Part shown: piece by piece, positions 13,959 through 21,800 of the stretch
Layout: each line of letters begins with the position of its first letter
Position numbering within the stretch: the first letter of the stretch is position 1
Assembly (NCBI GenBank): GCA_049964655.1
Contig: JBMFXC010000013.1
Coordinates: 1-40,521, forward strand
Reading direction: 5' to 3'
From: JAJZJT01 sp049964655
GTDB lineage: Bacteria; Actinomycetota; Acidimicrobiia; Acidimicrobiales; RAAP-2
DNA length: 40,521 nt
Made by a program: the position numbers and the translations under genes
Notes under the pieces: model-generated
Seen by the model: only the letters and a program-made list of their open reading frames with translations
What the model was told of the DNA's origin: nothing
Databases searched by the model: none

Positions 13959-16124
13959 TCATCGGCCACCGCGCCGGGCCCTCGTGCCCGCCGTGCGTGG
14001 CGCAGGGGTTCGACGTCCGCCGAGGGGTCGTCCGGTCGCCTCGGCGGCCCCACTCGTCTGGCTGGGGGCAGCTTCCACGACGAGGAGCGCGCGCAGCTCG
14101 GCGATCTCGTCGCGGAGCAGTGCGGCCTCCTCGAACCGGAGGGACTCGGCGGCGGCGGTCATCTCGCCTTCGAGCCGGGCGACGAGGCCGGCCAGGTCGC
14201 CGTCGGTGCCGGGAGGTTGCTCCTCGCCCTCGGCAGCGGTGCGTGCCCAGGCTCGCGTCGGTGTGGTCGCCCGGCGTGACGAGGGACCGGTTGTGGACGC
14301 CTGCCGATCGAGCTCGCCCGGTTGCGGGCCGCGGACTCGGGCCAAGATGTCGGTCACCGCCTTGGTGACGGTCCGCGGGTCGATCCCGTGCTCCTCGTTG
14401 TAGGCGATCTGCCGAGCCCGGCGCTGCTGGGTGACGGTGATGGCCTCGCGCATGGACGGGGTCACCGTGTCGGCGTAGAGGACCACCCGTCCTTCGGCGT
14501 TGCGGGCCGCCCGGCCCATGGTCTGGACGAGGGAGGACACCGAGCGCAGGAAGCCTTCCTTGTCGGCGTCGAGGATGGCGACGAGGGCCACTTCAGGGAG
14601 GTCGAGCCCCTCCCGGAGCAGGTTGATGCCGACCAGCACGTCGTAGGTGCCGAGCCGGAGGTCGCGCAGCAGTTCGACCCTGGTCATGGTGTCGACGTCG
14701 GAGTGCAGGTACTGGACCCGCACCCCGCTGTCGGCCAAGAACTCGGTGAGGTCCTCGGCCATCTGTTTGGTGAGGGTCGTGACCAGCACTCGCCACCCGG
14801 CGGCAACCGTCTGCTCGATCCGTTGTCGGAGGTCGTCGACCTGGCCGGTGGTGGGGTGGATGTCGACCTCGGGGTCGACCAGGCCGGTGGGCCGGATCAC
14901 CTGCTCGACGATCCGGCTCGAGTGCTCGAGCTCCCACGGACCGGGTGTCGCCGAGAGCAGTACGACCTGACCGGTTCGGTCGAGGAACTCCTCGAAGCGC
15001 AGCGGCCGGTTGTCGAGCGCCGAGGGCAGGCGGAAGCCGTGCTCGACGAGGGTCTCCTTGCGCGAGCGGTCGCCGGCGAACTGTCCTCGCAGCTGAGGGA
15101 TGGCCACGTGGCTCTCGTCGAGGACGACCAGGAAGTCGTCGGGGAAGAAGTCGAGCAGGGTGAACGGCGCCTCGCCGGCGGCACGGCCGTCGAGGTGCCG
15201 GCTGTAGTTCTCGATGCCGCTGCACACACCGGTCTCGGCGAGCATCTCGAGGTCGTACTCCGTGCGCATGCGGAGCCGCTGGGCCTCGAGGAGCTTGCCG
15301 GCTCCTTCCAGCTCGGCCAGGCGCCCTCGCAGCTCGTCCTCGATGCCGGTGATGGCGCGCGCCAGGGTGTCGTCGCTCGAGGCGTAGTGAGTGGAGGCGA
15401 AGATCACCACTTCGTCGAGGTCGTCTCCCACGTCGCCGGTGAGGACGTCGACCGGACGGATCCGTTCGACCACGTCGCCGAAGAACTCGATGCGCACGGC
15501 CTGGGTCTCGTAGGCGGGGTGGACCTCGACGGTGTCCCCCCGGGCCCGGAACTGTCCCCGAGCGAGGGCGAGGTCGTTGCGCGTGTACTGCATCTCGACC
15601 AACCGTCGCAGGAAGGCACGCTGGTCGTGGGTCTCGCCAGGACGGAGCACGGCGATGCGGTCGCGGTACTCGGCCGGGGAGCCGAGCCCGTAGATGCACG
15701 ACACCGATGCCACCACGATGGTGTCACGGCGCAAGAGGAGCGACGAGGTCGTGGCGTGGCGCAGTCGGTCGATCTCGTCGTTGATGGACGAGTCCTTCTC
15801 GATGTAGGTGTCCGACGAGGGGACGTACGCCTCGGGTTGGTAGTAGTCGTAGTAAGAGACGAAGTACTCGACCCGGTTGTGCGGGAAGAGCTCCTTCAGC
15901 TCGGCGGCAAGCTGGGCGGCCAGTGACTTGTTCGGCTCGATGACGAGCGTGGGTCGTTGGAGCGCCTCGATGGTCCAGGCCACCGTCGCCGTCTTCCCCG
16001 AGCCGGTGATGCCGAGCAGGGTCTGGTACCGCTCGCCGGCGCGCACGCCCTCGACCAGCGAGGCGATGGCCTGGGGCTGGTCCCCGGCGGGCCGAAACGG
16101 CGACACCACGGAGAACTCGGGCAC
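13959..16124 (-). CDS. uvrB: UvrABC excinuclease subunit B
   Basis: A 721-residue helicase-like protein that verifies damage and recruits UvrC. Walker A is GITGSGKT (38-45). The damage-probing beta-hairpin region YFVSYYDYYQPEAYVPSSDT, the DESHVAIPQLRG box, helicase motifs around GINLLREGLDLPEVALVAILDADKEGF and QTMGRAARN follow. A C-terminal UVR domain (SLRFEEAALLRDEIAELRAL) contacts UvrC, and a basic tail ends the protein. The GTG at 16124 gives the standard N-terminus (PEFSVVSPFRPAGDQPQAI); a GTG nine codons upstream is an alternative. TACCAT ends 6 bases before the chosen GTG. uvrA follows 40 bases downstream. Confidence 0.97.
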   Translation of the reverse strand: MPEFSVVSPFRPAGDQPQAIASLVEGVRAGERYQTLLGITGSGKTATVAWTIEALQRPTLVIEPNKSLAAQLAAELKELFPHNRVEYFVSYYDYYQPEAYVPSSDTYIEKDSSINDEIDRLRHATTSSLLLRRDTIVVASVSCIYGLGSPAEYRDRIAVLRPGETHDQRAFLRRLVEMQYTRNDLALARGQFRARGDTVEVHPAYETQAVRIEFFGDVVERIRPVDVLTGDVGDDLDEVVIFASTHYASSDDTLARAITGIEDELRGRLAELEGAGKLLEAQRLRMRTEYDLEMLAETGVCSGIENYSRHLDGRAAGEAPFTLLDFFPDDFLVVLDESHVAIPQLRGQFAGDRSRKETLVEHGFRLPSALDNRPLRFEEFLDRTGQVVLLSATPGPWELEHSSRIVEQVIRPTGLVDPEVDIHPTTGQVDDLRQRIEQTVAAGWRVLVTTLTKQMAEDLTEFLADSGVRVQYLHSDVDTMTRVELLRDLRLGTYDVLVGINLLREGLDLPEVALVAILDADKEGFLRSVSSLVQTMGRAARNAEGRVVLYADTVTPSMREAITVTQQRRARQIAYNEEHGIDPRTVTKAVTDILARVRGPQPGELDRQASTTGPSSRRATTPTRAWARTAAEGEEQPPGTDGDLAGLVARLEGEMTAAAESLRFEEAALLRDEIAELRALLVVEAAPSQTSGAAEATGRPLGGRRTPAPRTAGTRARRGGR

Positions 16125-16130
16125 AGGGCG

Positions 16131-16136
16131 ATGGTA
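16131..16136 (-). promoter_or_regulatory. Leaderless-type -10 element of uvrB
   Basis: TACCAT on the minus strand, then six bases (CGCCCT), then the GTG start. The geometry is identical to that at uvrA. I saw no ribosome-binding sequence and no LexA-type palindrome nearby. Confidence 0.5.
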
Positions 16137-16252
16137 CCGGCGAGCGGGCACGGACCCGCCGGTGGCGCGACGGCCCGGCTACGACTTCAGCGTCGGCCCG
16201 TTCGTTGCCTCACCTCGGACCTCCGCCTGAGGGGCCCCGGACGTCGCACCGG

Positions 16253-16258
16253 TAGCAT
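16253..16258 (+). promoter_or_regulatory. Leaderless-type -10 element of the membrane protein gene
   Basis: TAGCAT is followed by eight bases and then the ATG at 16267, so transcription would begin at or one or two bases before the start codon. No ribosome-binding site is present in the short gap. Confidence 0.5.
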
Positions 16259-16266
16259 GTGCAGCG

Positions 16267-17328
16267 ATGGGCGCCCCGGTCGAGACTCCGGAACGACGGG
16301 CGGCTGCGTCGGGAGCCGAGGGAGCCCGGTCCACGACGTCCCGAGCGTCCGAGGCAGGTCCGGTCGGCCCGCGGCGGGTCCGTCGGCGGCACCTGCAGGT
16401 CGCGCTCGGGCTCCTCTGGCTCCTCGACGCCGGGCTCCAGCTGCAGCCGTACATGTTCCAGCACGGCTCCGACGGCTTCCTCGGCCCGATCTCCGAGAAC
16501 ACCATGGGGGCGCCCAACCCGGCCACCGACCTCGTCCGCCAGGCGCTCACCGTCTTCGTCGCCCACCAGGTTGCCGTCAACTGGACCATCGTCGCCGTAC
16601 AGGCTGCCCTGGGCGTCGGGCTCCTGTGGCGGCGATCGGTGCGGTGGGCCCTGGCCGGGACCCTGGTGTGGTCAGCGGGCGTCTGGGTGGTCGGCGAGGG
16701 CTACGGCCAGCTCCTCTTTCCCCAAGCCTCCATGCTGACCGGCGCGCCGGGCGCCGCTCTCCTCTACGCCGCGCTCGCTGTCGTGCTCTGGCCCCGTCGT
16801 GAGCCGAGCCTCGACGAGCCGATCGCTGGCGGCGGCCTGGGCGGCGAACTCGTGGCGCGGGGCCTGTGGGTGGCGCTGTGGTGCGGGACGGCCCTGCTCG
16901 AGCTGGAGTACGGCAACCACGCGCCCGATGCCATCAGTGCCCAGCTGCACGAGACCGCCGTCGGTCAGCCCGGGTTCCTCGCCGCTGTCGAGACCGGCGT
17001 CGCCCACCTGGTCACCGGCCGGGGCGAGCTGGTCGCCGCCGCGCTCGCCGTCGTGCAGTTCGTGGTCGGTTGGTGGGCCCTCCGGCGTCGGACGCTCCGG
17101 TTGTCCCTGGTGGCCGGGGTGGTCCTCTCCGTGGTGTTCTGGGTGGTGGGCCAGGGGCTGGGCGGCATCCTGACCGGGCAGGGGACCGACCCCAACCTCG
17201 GCCTGCCCGCGGTGCTCTTCGCCCTGGCCTTGTGGCCCGGCGCCCGCCGATGCCACGCCAGCGCTCCCCCGCTGGCGGACGGACCGCCTCCGGGTCTCCC
17301 GGTCAGAGGACCGGTGGCGTCCCCGTGA
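16267..17328 (+). CDS. Polytopic membrane protein of unknown function
   Basis: A 353-residue protein with an Arg-rich cytosolic N-terminus (about 1-42) and about seven or eight hydrophobic segments, beginning with VALGLLWLLDAGLQLQ. Extracytoplasmic-looking loops include QPYMFQHGSDGFLGPISENT. I do not recognise the family with confidence; small actinobacterial membrane proteins of a DoxX-like size and layout come to mind, but no diagnostic motif supports that. It is the only plus-strand gene between aftD and nadA and stands between coaE and uvrB. Its 3' end overlaps the convergent coaE by 26 bases. The start is supported by the leaderless-type -10 element. Confidence 0.85.
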   Translation: MGAPVETPERRAAASGAEGARSTTSRASEAGPVGPRRVRRRHLQVALGLLWLLDAGLQLQPYMFQHGSDGFLGPISENTMGAPNPATDLVRQALTVFVAHQVAVNWTIVAVQAALGVGLLWRRSVRWALAGTLVWSAGVWVVGEGYGQLLFPQASMLTGAPGAALLYAALAVVLWPRREPSLDEPIAGGGLGGELVARGLWVALWCGTALLELEYGNHAPDAISAQLHETAVGQPGFLAAVETGVAHLVTGRGELVAAALAVVQFVVGWWALRRRTLRLSLVAGVVLSVVFWVVGQGLGGILTGQGTDPNLGLPAVLFALALWPGARRCHASAPPLADGPPPGLPVRGPVASP

Positions 17329-17965
17329 AGGCGAGGCGGGCCGCAAGGTCGGACCAGAGCTGGTCGACCCGTCGGCGGAGGTCTTCGAGGGACGCGACGT
17401 TCTCGACGACCACGTCTGCCTGAGCCAGCCGGGTGGCCCGGTCGGCCTGGGCGGCAACCCGGGCTTCGGCATCGGTGCGGTCCATCCCCCGCTGGCCGAC
17501 CAGACGGTCGACGGCGACCTCGGTCGGCACGTCGACGACCACCACCAGGGCGAGCCCGAGCGAGCGACGGTGCTCGTCTCGCAGCAACGGGACGTCGACC
17601 ACGACGACGCCGCCCCGTGCTGCTGCGGCGTTGCGCCGGGCCAGGAGCTCGGCGCCGATGGCGGGATGGGTGATGGCGTTCAGGTCGGCCAGCGCCACCG
17701 GGTCGCCGAAGACGCGCGCGGCGAGCCTTGGGCGGTCGATCGTGCCGTCGGCGGCCACGATGTCGGTGCCGAACCGCTGGAGGAGCGCCCCGTAGGCGGG
17801 ACGCCCCGGCTCGACCACCTCGCGGGCGATCTGGTCGGCGTCCACCAGGGCGGCCCCGTGCTCGACGAGCAGCCGAGCCACCGTCGACTTCCCCGTCCCG
17901 ATGCCACCGGTCAACCCGACGACGAGTGCGGGCGCACCGGCGTCACCGGACGAAGCCGGCGTCAC
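17303..17965 (-). CDS. coaE: Dephospho-CoA kinase
   Basis: A 220-residue P-loop kinase for the last step of coenzyme A synthesis. It begins with VVGLTGGIGTGKSTVARLL (Walker A) and continues with VDADQIAREVVEPG, THPAIGAEL and VVVDVPLL, all family features. It is single-domain; the C-terminal UPF0157-type extension known from M. tuberculosis CoaE is absent. The GTG start overlaps the stop of the upstream methyltransferase by 4 bases (GTGA). Position next to uvrB and, further up, rpsA and polA matches the mycobacterial order apart from the glycan island. Confidence 0.95.
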   Translation of the reverse strand: MTPASSGDAGAPALVVGLTGGIGTGKSTVARLLVEHGAALVDADQIAREVVEPGRPAYGALLQRFGTDIVAADGTIDRPRLAARVFGDPVALADLNAITHPAIGAELLARRNAAAARGGVVVVDVPLLRDEHRRSLGLALVVVVDVPTEVAVDRLVGQRGMDRTDAEARVAAQADRATRLAQADVVVENVASLEDLRRRVDQLWSDLAARLAFTGTPPVL

Positions 17966-18795
17966 CGGCGCGGTTGGCGCGCCGTGGCGAAGAGCACCAT
18001 GGTGGTCCGGTCGAGCTGGTCGGTGACGAAGAAGTCGTCCGCCGTGATCCCGGTGGTCCCACCAGCGTCGCCCCGGGCCACCAGCCGGTAGGCGAGCGGC
18101 AGGAGGCGCGTGTAGGCGGCGACGTACCACGACCGGGGGATGCGGTGGCGGAGGTCGAGCACGTCGAGCCGGAGCAGCCGCTCGGCCTTGGCCCGTCTGG
18201 CGGCGAAGTCCGCCTTCACCCGGGGGACGGCGTCGAGCCCCTCGACGGTCACGTCGGCGAAGTACCGGCCGAGCAACGAGCGGAGCTCGTCGGGCTCGAA
18301 GAGGTGCAGGTGGAACGGGTTCTCGAAGTCGGCCGGGGCGTTGGGGGTGAGGAAGAAGGCCGTCCCGCCGGGAGCCAGCACCCGGGCCAGCTCGGCAACG
18401 TGCCCCTCGGGCTCGTCGAAGTGCTCGATGAGGTGCGACGAGCACGCCCAGTCGAAGACGCCCTCGGCGCAGCCCAGCGAGCGCGCCTCCATCCGAGCGA
18501 CGGCGAGCCCGACACCTGCGAAGCGCTCACGGGCCGACGCCGTGGCCTCGGCGCTGTAGTCGACCCCGACGACCCGGCGCTCGAGCCCGAGCAGACGTGC
18601 CGACTCGAACCCGTGCCCGCACCCCACGTCGAGCACTCGCCCGGCGCCGAGTCGCTCGATGACCGTCCGGTACCCGGCGGCATGCAGGGCGAGGAGCGAG
18701 TCGGGGGTGACTCCCTCCTGGGGCCGCTCACCGGTCAGCGAGCCGCGGCCCGACCCGGTTCCTCGGCTGTAGGTCCTCCCCACGTTCGTCGACAC
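17962..18795 (-). CDS. SAM-dependent class I methyltransferase
   Basis: A 277-residue protein with a Methyltransf_11-type Rossmann core. Motif I is RVLDVGCGHGFESARLL (53-69), the acidic motif II residue is Asp79 in VVGVDYS, and CSSHLIEHFDEPEGHVAELARVLAPGG covers motifs IV and V. The C-terminal third (after residue 175) is probably the substrate-recognition part. The GTG at 18795 is supported by GAGGAG a few bases upstream. The substrate is unknown. Its position at the edge of the glycan island suggests a lipid or sugar, but it is translationally coupled to coaE. Its promoter faces and overlaps that of the AftD-like gene. Confidence 0.88.
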   Translation of the reverse strand: MSTNVGRTYSRGTGSGRGSLTGERPQEGVTPDSLLALHAAGYRTVIERLGAGRVLDVGCGHGFESARLLGLERRVVGVDYSAEATASARERFAGVGLAVARMEARSLGCAEGVFDWACSSHLIEHFDEPEGHVAELARVLAPGGTAFFLTPNAPADFENPFHLHLFEPDELRSLLGRYFADVTVEGLDAVPRVKADFAARRAKAERLLRLDVLDLRHRIPRSWYVAAYTRLLPLAYRLVARGDAGGTTGITADDFFVTDQLDRTTMVLFATARQPRR

Positions 18796-18864
18796 CCGGC
18801 CTCCTCGTCGTCCACCCGGTCCGACCGCCGGAGGAGTCGATCCCCCCGCCCGGGACCCGTTGTT

Positions 18865-18871
18865 TACACTA
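18865..18871. promoter_or_regulatory. Overlapping divergent -10 elements
   Basis: TACACT on the plus strand (18865-18870) lies 11 bases before the GTG of the AftD-like gene. TAGTGT on the minus strand (18866-18871) faces the methyltransferase-coaE operon. They share five base pairs in an AT-rich island (TGTTTACACTA), so RNA polymerase could open only one at a time. Both are inferred from consensus only. Confidence 0.45.
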
Positions 18872-18881
18872 CCGAGCACCC

Positions 18882-21800
18882 GTGCCGCCCTCCGAACCCT
18901 CCCTCTCCGCGCCGGCGTCGTCCCTCGAGCGGTCGTCTCCTTTGACCGCAGCGGGGCGGACGCGTTCGGCCCTTGCCGTGCTGCGGTCACCCAGCCGGGC
19001 TCGACGGGTCCTCGACTACCTGGCCGTGGCCATCGTGGCGGTGGCGCCCATGCTCTGGTCGCGCCCGGGCGTGGTCACCGACGACACGAAGACGTACCTC
19101 TACCTCGACCCCGGTCGCTACGTGCGCGCCGCAGCGTCGATGTGGGACCCGAGCGTGGCCCTCGGCACGGTGACCCACGAGAACATCGGGTACCTCCTGC
19201 CGATGGGCCCGTTCTACTGGGCCATGGCCGAGCTCCACGTCCCGCTGTGGATCGCCCAACGGTTGTGGATGGCGGCCATCCTGTTCGCCGCCGGGGCGGG
19301 CGTGCTGGCGCTGTGCCGGGTGCTCGGCCTGTGGGGACCGGGCCGGTACGTCGCCGTGGTGTCGTTCATGCTGACGCCGTACGTCCTGCAGTATGCCGGC
19401 CGCATCTCGGTGATCCTGCTGCCCTGGTCGGGGCTGCCGTGGATGCTGGCCTTCACCATCCTGGCCGCCCGGCGGGGCGGTTGGCGCTACCCCGCGCTCT
19501 TCGGCCTGGTGATGATCCTGGTCAGCGGCATCAACGCCAGCTCGATCCTCTACGTCGGCCTGGCCCCGGCCCTGTGGCTGCCCTGGGCGGCCGGGGTGTC
19601 CGGCGAGATCACCTGGCGACAGGCGTGGGCGGCCGCCTGGCGGATCGCCCTGCTCGCTGCCGGCGTGTCGTTGTGGTGGGCAGCGGGCCTCGAGGTCGAA
19701 GCCGCCTACGGCATCGACATCCTCAAGTACACCGAGACCGTCCCGGCCACCAGCTCCTCCTCGTCGGCCGCCGAGGTCATCCGCGGGCTCGGCTACTGGT
19801 ACTTCTACGGCTCGGACCGGGTCGGCCAGTGGACCCAGGCCTCGGTCGCCTACACCCAGCAGGTCTGGCTGATCGCCCTCAGCTACGTCGTCCCCGTCCT
19901 GGCCTTTGCCGCGGCGGCCTTCCTGCGCTGGGTCCACCGGTCCTACTTCGCCCTGCTCGCCCTGGTCGGGACGATCCTGTCGGTCGGCGCCTTCCCGTAC
20001 TCCCACCCGACGTGGATCGGCAGCGCGCTCAAGGCGTTCATGGTCGACACGACGGCCGGGCTGGCCATGCGCTCGACGGACCGGGTCACCCCGCTCGTGG
20101 TGCTCTCGCTGGCCTTGCTGCTCGGCGCCGGAGTCAGCGCCCTCGCCCACCGCTCTCGACGCAGCGGACTGCTGCTCGCTGTCGTGGCCGGGGGTGCAGC
20201 GGTGGGTGCGGCGACGCCGCTGTTGACCGGTGCCATCGTCGCCAACGGCTTCACTCAGCCGGCGACCCCACCAGCCTCGGTGCGGGCCGCCGCCCGGGCC
20301 CTCCAGGCCCAGGGGACCTCGTCGCGGGTGTACGCCCTGCCCGGCAACAACTTCGCCGCCTACCGCTGGGGCGACACCATCGACACCGTCTACCCGGGCC
20401 TCATGACCCGGCCGTTCGTCACCCACGAACAGCAGATCATGGGCTCGATGGCCACGGCCGACCTCCTCTACGCACTCGACTCGCCCCTCCAGAACGAGGT
20501 CAACAACTGGAACGCGCTGGGGCCGATGGCCTCCCTCATGAGCGCGGGGAGCGTCCTCGTCCAGTACGACCAGGCCTACGAGCGGTACTTCCTGCCGCAA
20601 CCGCAGGCGGTCGCCGCCGGGTTGGCCACCACCCCGGTCGGCCTCTCCGACCCGACCTCCTTCGGTACGCCGGTCCCGAACGTGTCGACCATCGCCAAGC
20701 TCGACGAGTCCACGTTGGCCCGTCCGGCCAACGACACCTGGCCGGCCCCGCTGGTGACCTACAAGGTCGCTGACCCACGGCCCATCGTGCGGGCGGAGTC
20801 GCTCGCCGATCCGTTGGTGGTCGACGGGGGCGGCTCGGGGTTGGTGGATGCCGCCCCGACCGGGCTGCTCTCGGGGCACCCGACCATCCTCTACGCCGGC
20901 ACGCTCGACCTCCACCCGCGCCTGCGCACCTCGGTGCTGTCGGGACCGGCAGACCTGGTGGTGACCGACACCAATCGCAAGCAGGCCTTCGAGTGGAACT
21001 CGCTCAGCGAGAACACCGGCTACACGGAGACGGCGTCCCAACCCAAGAGCACGAACCCGGCGGACGCGCCCATCGACCTCTTCCCCGGGGCACCGGCCGA
21101 CGCCAAGACCACCGCCGTCTACGACGGGATCTCGTCGGTGACCGCCTCGAGCTACGGCTCGTCCCTGACCTACCTCCCCGAGGACCAGCCTGCCGCCGCG
21201 CTCGACGGGGACCTGCAGACGGCCTGGCTGGACAACTCCTTCGCCAACCCGATCGGCCAGTGGTGGCAGGTGGTGCTCACCCACCCGGTGGCCCCCGGCT
21301 CGATCACCCTGGTACAACCCCAGACCGGGCTGCCCGACCGGTTCATCACCTCGGTCGTGCTCACCTTCGACGGTGGGCACCCGCTCCGCGTGGCCCTCGG
21401 CCCGACGTCGCGCACCCCGGCCGGACAGCGGGTCCCGATCGGCAACCGCTCGTTTACGACCCTGCGGATCACCGTCGCCGGCGTCGGCCTCACGGCGCAC
21501 CACAACAAGCCCGGTTTCCACAGCGCGGTGGGCTTTGCCGAGGTCCAGATCCCCGGCGTCCATGCCGACGAGACGATCGCCATGCCCCAGGACTTGCTCC
21601 GGGCCGCCGGCACCCACTCGCTGGCCGATCCGCTGACCTTCCTGATGACGCGCCAGCGCATGTCCGGCTTCCCGCCCCGCTCCTCGCCGGAGCCAACGCT
21701 GTCGCGCCAGCTCTGGCTCCCGACGAGCCGGACGTTCTCGCTGTCGGGGACGGCCCGTATCTCGCCGCTCATCCCTGACGACGCCATCGACCGACTGGTC

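Noticed and set aside
16125..16266. LexA (SOS) operator upstream of uvrB
   Set aside because: Only a single GTTCG half-site (16200-16204) is present; there is no paired half-site with the expected spacing here or before uvrA or uvrC.
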